64,000 nt of DNA, from positions 186,001 to 250,000 of the forward strand of contig MU839836.1 in the NCBI GenBank assembly GCA_030411725.1. Direction: 5' to 3'. Positions 10,288 through 21,063 of this stretch are shown one piece after another; within the stretch, counting starts at the first letter, position 1; each line of letters begins with the position of its first letter. This DNA is from Echria macrotheca (lineage: Eukaryota > Ascomycota > Sordariomycetes > Sordariales > Schizotheciaceae). The translations under genes were made by a program, and so were the position numbers. The notes beneath the pieces were generated by a model, which worked only from the letters and a program-made list of their open reading frames with translations, was not told the origin of the DNA and did no database searches.

Positions 10288-12753
10288 ATGTTTTCTCGTC
10301 ATTCGCTTTGCATCGGTGCCCTATTGGCCTTCTCTGCTAGTCAAGTTTATGCTGCCATCTCTGTGGCCAACACCATTCTCGTGTTTGCTCGAGATGCTGC
10401 GTCTGCTAACTCGGCCACGTCCGGTCTCCAAGGATACGGCATCCCTTACCAAGTTGTGATTGTTCCCCAAGGAGGGACTGCTCTGCCAACACTCAACACC
10501 TCAGCAACAGACGGCAATTACGGCGGCATTATTGTCCTGAGCGAAGTCGCCTACCAATATGCTGCCGGTTGGAGCAGCGCCCTCACGGCCGCCCAATGGC
10601 AGACTCTGTACGGATACCAAACAACCTTTGGGGTCAGAATGGTTCGTCTGGATGCCTTCCCCAGCACCGACTTAGGTAGGTTCGCTGAGGTGTTGGTTGG
10701 TCAATCACATCTGACATGACAAGGCGTGACAACTGCCAGCTCTGAAGGCGGATGCTGCAATGCGACGGTCGAGCAGCTAGTCAGCATCACCGACAACTCT
10801 CGGTTTCCGACAGCAAATATCAAAACGTAAGAACTCTGAGTATTGTAACGACGCAACTAACTTTCCTAGCGGAGCGGGCCTGAGCACTTTGGGGCTGTGG
10901 CACTACCCTGCCGTGGTCACCAACTCGTCCATCGCGCAGCCTATTGCCAAGTTTGCACCAGATTCTGCCGGCACCATGACTGCGGATACAACTGCGGCGA
11001 TAATTAACAACTTTGGGGGACGACAGCAGATGGTATGGTTTATAGGCTGGGCAACCGATTGGTCACAAACCAGCAACTTTTTGCAGCATGCCTATATCCA
11101 TTGGCTGACCCGGGGTTTGTGTAAGTGGAAACTGGTAGTGTTGTTAGAGGCCCTAACTAACGCATCATCAAGTCGTTGGAAAACGCAAAGTCTACCTGAA
11201 CACCCAGGTAGATGACATGCATTTGGAGACTGACATGTATCTACCAAACGGCACAACGTTTCGTATTCGTACGAGCGATCTGGAAACTCATAAAGCTTGG
11301 CAAGCCGAGATCAACTCCCGATTACCCTCCGGATCTCGGTACGTTATCGAAGTTGGCCACAACGGAAATGGCGACATCGAAGAAGCTACGGATCTGCCGG
11401 CTGGGGCGGCGAACTGTAACCCAGACTACGCCGTCGAGTACAACTCTCCACCAGACACGCCACTCGAGTTCCAGAAACCGCTCGGCACCGGGACAGACCT
11501 CTGGCCGGCAGAGTTTACCAACTACACCTGGAGCCTGGCATGCGCCAAGCTGGATAGCATTGCCACGTGGTTTAGCAACAACCTCGACACGTTTGCCGCC
11601 GTGTCCCATACCTTTACGCACGAGGAGCTGAACAATGCAACCTACCACGACGCAGCCCGTGAGATTTACTTCAACATTGCCTGGCTCAAGCAGATCGGAC
11701 TCTGGGGTAGCTCTCGATTCTCCCCGACTGGTCTGATCCCGCCGGGTATCACGGGGCTACACAACGGCGATGCCATCCGGGCGTGGATGGACAATGGGAT
11801 CCGGATTGCCGTGGGGGACAATACCAGACCTGTTCTAAGGAACCAGGTATGTCGTTTTGAGCTATCAGTTCTTGCATTAATACTACGTCAGGTGAATTCT
11901 TTTTGGCCGCTTATTACGACGGTCGAGGCGAACGGCTACGCGGGGTTGGTGGTCGTACCGCGATGGGGTCAGCATCACACTCCTCATCGGAAGCATGTCA
12001 CTGACAGAGCATAGCAACGACCATATACTACAACTGCGCCTTCCAGAACTGCACCCTCCTGGAGTGGATCAATACCTCGGCGGGCAGCGGCACGTTTACC
12101 AACCTGCTCGACAATGCACGGGCCGTAAACACCCGATACCTCCTCGGACTGCACCCTGACCCGTACGTACTCCGTCATCTCTCGCTGCCCCTTGCTCATC
12201 AATGTTGTCAGCTACATGTTCCATCAGGCCAACCTACGGTCTGGTGATGTCGACTTCATCACCATCGGCTCGCAGTCCGGCCGGCTCTCGCTTCTTCAGA
12301 TATGGGTCGAGACCATAACGCAGGAGATGGTCCGGCTGTAGGTTTTCTTCCCAGCGAGAGACGAGGTTACAGCTGACCATACAGGACCGACTGGCCCATT
12401 TCGTCCCTTAAGCTCGACGACATTGGCACCTTATTCCTGAATCGGATGCAACTCGAGTAAGCTTGTCGTCTTCCGTTTCTTCCTTGGCCGTTGCTGATGG
12501 TGGTTCTTTGCGAAGTGGATGCAACCCGAACCTGCGATACAACTACGCAGACGACGGCAGGTCGATCGTCAGCGTGACGGTCACGGCCAACGGGAATAGC
12601 TGCGGCGTGCCGGTCCCGGTTACGGTGCCCTCGTCGGCGACTTCGTCGGGGTCGAGCACGGTGGACAAGGTGGGCTCGGAGCCGGCCATTTACTGGACGA
12701 CGCTTTCGGGGTCGGCGGTCACGCTTGTGTTGTCCGAGGCCGTGCCGGTATGA
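10288..12753 (+). CDS. agd3: Secreted polysaccharide deacetylase (Agd3-like, GAG deacetylase)
   Basis: I resolve nine exons: 10288-10675, 10724-10826, 10870-11120, 11173-11846, 11892-11967, 12015-12162, 12212-12337, 12385-12456, 12516-12753. They give 691 residues and every junction is in phase. Residues 1-22 are a clear signal peptide ending in VYAA. A flavodoxin-like N-terminal region precedes the deacetylase domain. The metal/catalytic motifs are NTQVDDMHL (Asp261, Asp262) and the HxxxH of SHTFTHEEL (His393, His397), as expected for the family of A. fumigatus Agd3 (CE18). The enzyme removes N-acetyl groups from GalNAc in GAG, making the polymer cationic and adhesive. The Ser/Thr-rich C-terminus may be a glycosylated tail. 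The match in architecture plus the adjacent GH114 gene makes the call strong. Confidence 0.88.
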
Positions 12754-14172
12754 CGGCTGGGGGGGAGTGAGTCCTATGTGATGTGTACCAGCTGGTTTCT
12801 GACTCGAGGAATAAAATACCGGTGTGCGAGAAGCCTGGCGGGTTGAGCAGTCTAATATGATGGAAAAGTGCACAAGTGATGGGAAGTCAGGGTACAAAGC
12901 TCGCATCTTCTTTGACAGTGCTTGCTTGCTTCGCTGCCGAAGAGCTTTTTTCTCCCCTATTCTTTGGTCCCCGGTCATCAGTGGGTTCCATTCCAGAACC
13001 CACACGTTCGAATTCCCCGCCAACAAGCTGAGCGCCTAGCCGTGACAGGCGGACACTGTGGAGGCACTACGCTCCCGGTCCCATGGGGTCCCCGTAGGTC
13101 TATTGAGGTGAAAAGCTGGAGTCGGGCCGAATCCGGCTACGGGCTCGGACGGGTCCACTACCGCGCTCTGGGCAGCCGAGCTCTCGCGGTATTGCTCTCG
13201 TGATGAAGCCGATTTTGAGATTGGTGCAGGACGGTGTGAAGGACGAGAATATTGGTAAATTGCCTCTTTGCTTCTACTGGTTCTGGGGTGGTCGTCTTGC
13301 ACGTGGTAGCCGGGATGTCGCTGGGCTCTTCGCTAGTTAGGCAAGGTAACTTACAGCAAAGTGGATGTTGGAATTATCGTGAAAACTAAAATAGCTAGGC
13401 AATCCAGACCCTGGGCATATTGACCGAGGCGTCCGGGGTACTCCTGGAAAGACCTGGATCCCCATGGGGTGGTCTTCTGTGTGTCTAATATCGCGTGCCC
13501 CATCATGACGGATGGTAGTTTAGGGGGTGTTGACAACTTGGCAACCATAAGCTTGATTCCTGCCCGTCAGGGGACGGTCTTGACGAGAGAGTACTGTTTT
13601 GGTGGGGAGCTGGGTCCCCATCCGGACGTATTGTAGAATCAGGCACTGCCAACGGTCAATGCGGAACTGATACCAACAGGCTGAACTCAGCTGAAGCAGG
13701 AAATGAAGCTTCTCCAGGACACAGACCCAGATTGCAGACAAGTATCACGTTCTGGAATTTCCACAAGATCCACCGACTCGGCGTGGCGCGAGATAAAGTT
13801 GATGAGCGACTCCACCGTCGGCCGAGCGTCGGCAAACATGACCCATCCGGTGCATTTCCCTTTCCCAAAGAGTTAACCCGAAGAGTCTAGACAGTGCAAA
13901 CATCTCAGGGGTACTGATACCGTCATCCACCACCCCGGACAGACCCGAACCAGTGGACACCAAAGCAGGGACAGCCAACAAACGACACGCGATGCAGGTG
14001 TCAAAGCGGCAGGCTAGTCACCGTCCATCTCCCGCTCCGCTCCACTCCCAGTCCCCAGTCCAGGAGACAGATGGATATTTGACCAAGACCCCTCCCCCTC
14101 CTCGCGCGCCTGCTTGGTGTATATGGCCAGGTAGGTAGGCAATCCAACAAGGGCGAACCCTCCCGCATCAAC
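12754..14172. other. Intergenic region
   Basis: There are 1.4 kb between the deacetylase stop and the next start. No supported gene, RNA or mobile element was seen. The 3' part has CT-rich stretches (14040-14110) and an AGGTAGGTAGG tract just upstream of the following start. Confidence 0.5.
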
Positions 14173-15429
14173 ATGTCGACCCCGACGACGTCCGCCAGTC
14201 CCAGCCCCTCATCCTACCACGACATGGACCCGGCGCAGCTCGACCACGGCACCGCAGGCCCGCAGGCCAACGCAGTTGCCTGGACCCTGACCATCCTCGC
14301 GGCCGCATTTCTGGGGATGCGCATCTACTGCAAGCACGTCGGCCAGCGCGGCGGGCTGTGGTGGGACGACTGGATCCTGATCTCCTCGGGGGCGGTGCAC
14401 CTCGTCGCGTGCGTGCTGCTGTCGGTCATGGTCGCGGCCGGGTACGGACGGCATCCGTGGGATGTTGTCGAGGAGCCGAGCTTGGTCGTTGTCATGATCC
14501 GGTCGACGCTGACGGTTACGGCGGCGGCGTGGAGTAAGACGGCGTTTGGGATTACCATGCTGAGGCTGGGGGAGGGGCAGCTGAGGTGGATTCTGTGGTT
14601 TGTGATTGTCACGCTGAATATTGTGTCGGGGTTGGATGCTATGATGCCCTGGGTGGCGTGCAAGCCGTTGGTGAAGTCGTGGTCGCCTGAGGTGGATGGG
14701 ACGTGTATGGACAGGGATGTGCTTACGAACCTGGGTTATGCGTCGGGCGGTATGTTTTGATGTCCGTCTGTCCTTGCGAGGAAACTGACTGTGGCAGCGT
14801 ACTCGGCCGTGGTTGTCTTTATGCTGGTGATGCTGATGTGGCCCATCATCTGGAAGCTGCGGATGCCGCGGAAGGAGAAGTTGGGAGCGGGTATCGCCAT
14901 GAGCATGGGTTTCATGTGAGTTTTCTTTCGCTTGATGGTTCGTCCCTAACAGGCAATAGCGCAGGAATCATGGCTACGGTCAAGACATCGGCACTGGACA
15001 AGTTGGAGACAGGTGATTCATGTAAGTCTCACACGTTAACGTCACAGAACTCCTCTGACTCGTCCAGACGATGCCGCCCATCTCAGCATGCTCGACAGCG
15101 CCGAGATCGCCGTGACCATCATGGCCGCCTCGGTGCCGGCAATGCGCGTGCTGTTCCGCGACTTCCAGACGTCGGCGACAAAACGCCTCCACGGCGGCCC
15201 GGGCAATGCGCGCCACTCGGCCATCGCCGACCGCCAATTTGCCTCGAGCCGCTGTACCGAGAGCCGATCCAACAAGGGAGTGGACGACGACCTCAAAGAT
15301 GATAACAGCGACCGGGACATTCTAGGGTGCAGCGACGGCAAGATCTTGCGGGTGGATGAGATTGAGGTCGAGTACCGCAGTGCTTCGGAGCCGGATGCGT
15401 ACGAGATGCGGCCCAAGACGGGGAATTGA
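14173..15429 (+). CDS. SAT4/rhodopsin-type seven-span membrane protein
   Basis: Exons 14173-14749, 14798-14915, 14960-15021 and 15068-15429 give 372 residues. An acidic/Ser-rich N-terminus precedes a series of hydrophobic spans. The family motif GGLWWDDWILI (after the first span), a Trp/Cys loop (MMPWVACKPLV) and the later WPIIWKLRMP motif are typical of the fungal integral membrane family with a rhodopsin-like fold. The third exon must start after CAATAG (14960); the nearer acceptor would introduce a stop. The last exon encodes a long hydrophilic cytosolic tail. Function of these proteins is generally unknown; some act as CFEM-type receptors, but no CFEM domain is present here. Confidence 0.82.
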
Positions 15430-15782
15430 TGTATTTATATGTGTTCTTTTTGCGGTAATATCTCCGATACATATGTGTGGTACGTCTTCCGAACACACCT
15501 ACACTTTGCACAAACATTCCGTCTTGGCCACATCCCTGGGATCCGGAATTTATCCATGGTGCCGTGTCCAAGCCCTTCGGGTCCTTCCGCCGACGGAAAT
15601 CTGGCCCTATAATTTTCCACATATTGATACCTTACCCTGGCTCGCATCCCGGATTTAGGCGGCCGAGTTTGAGCAAACATGCTCCTCGCGGATATCTCTC
15701 ATAAGATGGTGGCCATCCCTGCGTTTCCGAGGCGAGGACACATATCTTCGCGCCATGTAACAACACATCCAGAGTCGAAAGG
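15430..15782. other. Intergenic spacer
   Basis: About 350 bases hold the terminator of the SAT4-type gene and the promoter of the LysM gene. Nothing further could be identified. Confidence 0.5.
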
Positions 15783-16540
15783 ATGAGGTGCATCACAGGG
15801 CTCTTCGCAGCCTCCGTGCTAGTCTCTTTCGTAGAAGCCGCCCCCCGAGTTCGCCAGCGGGAACAGGCCGGGACGACACCGCGATATTCCTACGACCCCA
15901 ACACGACGGCATACTGCGTCTGGTGGATCGACAGCGACGGGACATGGACCTGCGAGGATGTGAAGGACATCTTTGGGCTCGAGACGGAAGATTTCATCCG
16001 CTGGGTATGTCTCGTAACTCTCTCTCTCTCTTTGGGGAGAAATAAGCAAGCTAACACAAACCACCAAAGAACCCATCCCTAACCACATCCTCATGCGCCG
16101 CCAACCTCCCAGCAAACACATCCTACTGCGTCTCCTCAATGGACTTCCTCTCCTTCCCACCACCACCATCCCCCGCCCTCCCAGCGCCAGCCTCCTTCAC
16201 AGCCTCAACATCAATATCCACACTCACCTCGCCCATCCCAATCCCGACCATCCCCGGTGGAACACACCACACCCCGGCGACGACAACTACAAGACACGCG
16301 GTGGTGGAAACGCCGACGCCCGCGCAGGAGGGTATGATCCCCGGCTGCACCAAGTTTTATAAGACTAAAAAGGGCGACACGTGTTTCTTTGTCTGTATCA
16401 GTAATGGGATTGCGCTGCCGGATTTTGTGCGGTATAATCCCGAGGTGGGACGGGTGGATGATTGTGGGAAGTTGCGGGCGGGTGTTTATGTTTGTGTTGG
16501 GGCGGATGATGTGCCGGTTATGACGTTGGGGGGTGGGTAG
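15783..16540 (+). CDS. Secreted protein with two LysM domains
   Basis: Exons 15783-16004 and 16070-16540 give 230 residues. A signal peptide covers about residues 1-19 (cut near VEAAP). A first LysM lies at about residues 38-85 (YCVWWIDSDGTWTCEDV, then FIRWNPSL and a cysteine pair). A Pro/Ser/Thr linker of ~80 residues follows, and a second LysM at about 180-228 (KTKKGDTCFFVC, FVRYNPEVG, YVCVG). The spacing of cysteines inside each LysM matches the fungal-type LysM. Such proteins bind chitin oligomers at the cell surface or apoplast; plant pathogens use similar ones to mask chitin, but a self-wall role is equally possible. The intron separates the two halves of the first LysM. Confidence 0.87.
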
Positions 16541-17367
16541 GTGTTTGTTGGCTGGGGAGATACCTAGTTGGGGAGTTGGAAGGGGGCAAGAGGCTTGGAA
16601 TTGGGTTTGATGGTTTTGTGGGTTTGGGATATAAGGCGCTTTTAGGGTAGGATGGTATGGCCAATGTTGAGTGTTAGAGACAGAATAGGCCAGGGGTTCG
16701 TTGCTACCTAGTTGGAAGAGCTTATGGGGGCACTGATATGGTTGAAGACTAGGATTCTATCTGATAAGCCCTTCTGTATGCATGGCAAGGCCTGGTTCAC
16801 AACTTATCGTTACTCGGGAACAGCTACGCTTTCTACCTATCAATATTGGCATCGATGTCGAGGCTCTAGAGGTGCGACTGGACACCCTCTCCGTACCGCT
16901 GTGCGATTCGCAACGAGCGTCCTAATGGTTTCGTTATTAATGCTTCCTGTCTCATAGGAGAACTTGATGATCTCGTTCGCTAGGGGTTTTATCGGGTTGA
17001 GGATGGATTGTGTACCTATCAATGATGGAGGTGATAAGGCCGAGACGAAACTCCGTGAGCAAAAGTGCGGTTAGTCCTTTTCGCCAACAGAGTGCTCCGG
17101 TTATTTTTGTGTATCAAGCAATGGTTTAACCGAGGGAAGGCGTACTAAATGGATAAAAACGGAACACTCTCCTTGCACATCAGAGGCCAGTCTGGGACCC
17201 AAGGAGGCAAACCAGTTAAGCTGTCTCAGATATCTTGGATCCGAGGCTTGCACTTGTGGAGTGATGAGTTGGACGTTTAAACCAATGATTCATATCCGGC
17301 TCATTCAAGACATATTACCCATACTTAGACCAACAGCCACGAAGTTCCCTGATAAACTGATCTGCGA
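16541..17367. other. Intergenic region
   Basis: There are 0.8 kb between the LysM stop and the convergent small unknown gene. No coding frame, RNA gene or repeat could be supported. Confidence 0.5.
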
Positions 17368-17971
17368 TCATTTCTGCTCCTTTGTCGAGCCTATCTCAGC
17401 CTTTAGACTCATTCCGCCATCTGTGTAGCTCCTTCCCTTGCTGACATCGCCCACTGCTCGGTCTCTTCCAAGTAGTTGGGCGCCGTTCTTGATTGAGAAA
17501 CGAACCCAGGGGTCCTTTTCAACGGGTTGGGCGAGCCACTTCTCGAGGGGACTGTAAAGCTCTGGGGGTAGAAATTAGCAAACCATGATCGCCTTTCAGT
17601 CTTTTAAGGAGCTTTTTTGAACACACCTTCGGAGTCCCTGGGTTTGTCCATATTAGTGCAGTCCATGGAGGCGGCGTCCGTGAAATATGGGCTGCAGATT
17701 GTAGGTGATGAGACCTTGAAGAACGATGTCCGTGTGGACAAGATGGAATAAGATAGATAGATGTCTTTAGTTTGCGTTTACCTGGGGCAATTCATCATGA
17801 GAACCTCATCATCTTTATACCTGAGGTGAGGTGTTCTTGATGGTGGTTTAGCGATTTATTTTTCAAGTAAGACTTTGATGTCTGCAATGGCTTGAACTCA
17901 TGCTCTCGGCTGCGAAGTTTGGGCAGGGCTTCTTTGGTTGGAGGGCCATTTTCCTCAACTGATTTTCGCAT
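17368..17971 (-). CDS. Small unknown protein, four-exon model
   Basis: I do not recognise this gene. On the minus strand exons 17971-17874, 17820-17782, 17691-17627 and 17561-17368 join in frame to 131 residues. The two 3' introns have good donors, branch-like sequences and CAG acceptors; the first donor (GTCTTA) is weak, so exon 1 is the least certain. The product is hydrophilic with no signal peptide or membrane span. The C-terminal half (around SPLEKWLAQPVEKDPWVRF and NGAQLLGRD) has a conserved-looking, natural composition. It may be a small cytosolic protein or the end of a longer gene whose first exon lies further upstream. Confidence 0.45.
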
Positions 17972-18895
17972 TGTGCCTCTTGCTCGCCATCTTCATGACG
18001 GCGTCGGGAGACCAATTGCAAAAAAGGCCCAAGGATCCAACCGACAGATTCCCACCCCTGTATGGAATACTCCAGTCTCTCGCCCCTGACAGCCTCGGCT
18101 CGGTCAGGCCAAGCGCGACCGCGGCTCCCTGAAATCCAGGGCCATTTTCCCCGAAACTGCCGCTGAAAGGTCAGAAGTTGCGCCTTAGCAATGCACTTCA
18201 AGAAAACAACCAAATCAAGTTACCTCAGTACTTGGTGGTTCTTGGTGGTTGCCGTTCCGCCCAGTTTGTCTGCAGACCACTCGACGCCATCTTGCCAAGG
18301 TTTCTGTACATTTCAAGTACGTCAAACGGAAGCCTCGTTGCCCCTCAAAGACATGCCGCCGGTGAACCCTTTCGTAGCTGTACACGCGCCCCCGCTTTCC
18401 TCAGCCTAGCCAATCAGGTTAATGGCCCAACGCTCTGAGCCCCCTCAGCATGTCCCCACCTTATAATCGCGCGGGCATCCACTCCTGTGGTCAGCGACTT
18501 CCTTCCTCTTTCACATCAGGCTTCGTTTTGCCGACTGCGAAAATTTTGAACCATCCTACGCGTATCTATCGTCTTTCACCAGCTTTCTGGGCCGGCGTAG
18601 CCCGCTCGCCCCTTTTTCTCCACGACTCCAAGCGCCGGGCGCCGAGTATTGACTCGGCGCTCCGGACATTCGAAGCAACCACAATGATCACCACATAGAT
18701 CACGACCCACCAGGCCCTTCCGCTGACCCATTATGGTTTTCTCTGTGTCCCCACGACAGACAAGCCTATCTCGAGGGATGGAGTGGAACGTTCGAGACAT
18801 GCGGGTGTTTGAGCGACTCGGAGCAGTCGGGATGTCCCGAAATTCTGCTGTCGCCTGCTTCTGCGTCTCGCAACTTCAGCTCTGTCTCGGAAGAT
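17972..18895. other. Intergenic region, possibly with 5' exon of the zinc-finger gene
   Basis: This region holds the divergent promoters of the small unknown gene and the zinc-finger gene. From about 18659 the frame of the zinc-finger gene stays open and reads like acidic protein sequence without an ATG, so a spliced 5' exon may exist. Confidence 0.45.
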
Positions 18896-19577
18896 ATGTA
18901 TATCTCACCTCAGCAACTCCTATTAACCTCTGATTTCAACGCGTCACCATCGCCGCCAACAACGGCGTCACCTTCCCCTCCGCCTATCACCCCTTTTTTC
19001 GACTCCCCGGAACCGAAGAATGAGCTGTATTCTTCGCCGACAACCACGAACGATTCCCCCGGCAATTCTTCTTCTGCGCCACAGACACCGGCAGCAGACC
19101 TCTCAAACTGTCCTCGATGCGTCTTCAAGGCAAATGACGCGGCTGAACTTGCGTAAGCAACTCTCAACTCTTTGTTGATTCGTGGCCCTGGACGGGATGC
19201 AGAGCGCTGACTCCTCCATCTTTCACAGCCATCACATTGTATCCTACCACCACTTTTCCCCCAAGGGACCATTCACATGTGGTGGCTCTGGAGGATCGTG
19301 TGACGTCACATTCAAGGACAAGAGGACACTCGAGCGACATCTCAACGTCTTCCATTTCGAAGCCGTGTACCACTGTCGATGTGGCCGCGGCGATCGCAAA
19401 GATGCGCACAAGAGACACATTCGCGCATGTGCGCAACTCGCCGCGAAGCCGTACCTTTGCCCCTGCGGGAATCGAACCTCAAGCACCGGAGTCGACGCTC
19501 TCGTCGAACACGAGGAGCATATAAAGGAGTGTGGAAAGCGGAGGAGAGGGAGACCACCGAAGAACTCGGCACAATGA
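18896..19577 (+). CDS. C2H2-type zinc-finger protein with AT-hook-like tail
   Basis: Exons 18896-19152 and 19229-19577 give 201 residues from the first in-frame ATG. The N-terminal half is Ser/Pro/Thr-rich and disordered. The finger region begins with CPRCVFKANDAAELAHH, whose first Cys pair and His lie on both sides of the intron. It continues with a long-spaced finger (FTCGGSGGSC, then RHLNVFH) and two further Cys/His clusters (YHCRCGRGD; YLCPCGN). The protein ends in RRRGRPPK, an AT-hook-like minor-groove motif. This fits a nuclear DNA-binding regulator; targets are unknown. The frame is open for ~80 codons upstream of the ATG, so the true start may be in an unseen 5' exon. Confidence 0.72.
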
Positions 19578-21063
19578 CGATTAGGATAAAGAGGCGGATA
19601 GAGTTGCTGGGCTGTGATCGAATATCTTTGGGGTCTAGCGTTTGTGTTCCACAGTGATGTTGGGATCAGCGCTCCTCTGGTGGTATTCCGTCATCAGCTT
19701 CCTGCTGGAGGTTGAAGATGTCTTTCGTAATTGGTTGAGGAACGATGATGGGTTAGGGCGGGACTTGGTGGATTCGCGATGTTGGATGATCATGGATCAA
19801 AGTGTGGCACGTCTGGTCAAGGTGACTTTCGCAGGGGCTCCGACCTGTCGCGCTGCGAGGGCTCAGGAAGGTTACAACACGCCGACTCCAGGCCATTTAC
19901 ACAGTTCAGGAAAAGCCCAGGGTCTGTATATATATTATATGTCAAGTCGTATCTCGTGGTTTGGTTGTTGGTTTTCCGTTTTTTTTTTCCTCGTCAATTT
20001 TTTCCCCCTCCTTGTAATTTTTTTTCTCATTCTGTCACGCAGCTCAACCAGAAGCATACCCTTCCCAATCAACCCGTCGTTCGGCCTGGTCAAAGTACCA
20101 ACCGGCCGATTCCATGAGTAGGTCGCCAGTGGCGCCGATCGATTTTTTGTTTTTTGAGATGTTTTCAGGCGTTTTGCGGTGTTCGGGGAGACTGGATATC
20201 ATGCGGGCAGGTGATCTATCAGCTAAGTCTGAGAGGTACCTTGCGTCATGAAAATAGGAGAAATACACTCCCAGATGTATGTCCTTCCTTACTTTCAGTC
20301 TCTCGCGGTCATTTGCATATGCCAGTTGGTTCATGAAGGGAGGATATGTGGGAATGTGTGTGTGGATCGGGGTCAGGGCGGTGGGCCGGGTGGGGGAGAA
20401 AGTAGGACTATGAGGCTTCACGCTACTATCCGTGGTGTTTACTCTGGGGTCTTGCGATGCTCGGGAAACCTGGTCAATCATGGCTGGATATCGGACTGGC
20501 TTCCATATTTCCTTTGTTGATCCCGTTTTACTTGTTTTTTAGTCTCAATGTCAGTGCAAATTTGTCCAGGATTCAGGGAGCAAGTCCAGCAACCTTGTGG
20601 GCTGTTGCTTGAGCAACTTGAAAAGTAGTTTGAGAGAATTTGGTAGTAATCACCATGCGATCGGTTCCCAGAACCCTTTATGAGTCTTTCGATTGCAGCA
20701 CCAAATCAGCGGATGTGCCCGAAGTAGCAATGGGGCACTGCTCAGGTCCGGGGGGAGGGCAAGTACGGGTACCGACATCAACCAGGAGCCTAACTTTTGG
20801 ATTGTCTTGGCAGACGCCTCAGCCAATGGCAAAATTGGCCTAAGTCTCAAGATATACGAAAAAATGCGGGGCAACCGTACTCCAGATAGGCAGCAAGTCA
20901 CCGTACGTGCAGCTCATTCCCTTCGTCAACTGCTCACTTAACGAAGCCCATTCGTCGAGTACTGCTGCGGAAGGCACCGGACACACGAACTTGGGCGCCT
21001 GAACTTGGGTCCCACTGAAGATTCTTACCAACTTCATCAACCTCCCATCTTGCCAACACCAAC
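19578..21063. other. Intergenic region
   Basis: There are 1.5 kb with T-rich runs (19980-20035). Open frames on both strands (for example 19642-20121 and 20044-20481) have poor composition. No gene was supported. Confidence 0.5.

Larger units (their letters stand above)
1..12753. other. Galactosaminogalactan (GAG) exopolysaccharide gene cluster
   Basis: Four neighbouring genes match the enzyme set known from the Aspergillus fumigatus GAG cluster: a UDP-glucose 4-epimerase, a membrane-anchored GH114 hydrolase, a secreted polysaccharide deacetylase and a very large membrane protein in the position expected for the glycosyltransferase. The large gene and the epimerase diverge from a shared 1.9-kb spacer. 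The hydrolase and the deacetylase diverge from a shared 1.1-kb spacer. This makes paired co-regulation easy. The assignment is strong for epimerase, hydrolase and deacetylase as families; the joint function in GAG synthesis is inferred from clustering. Sph3 is not seen in the window and could lie beyond the left edge. Confidence 0.75.

Noticed and set aside
19474..19495. tRNA B-box-like sequence on the minus strand (GGTTCGATTCC)
   Set aside because: It lies in a conserved zinc-finger exon, and no A box or acceptor stem pairs with it.
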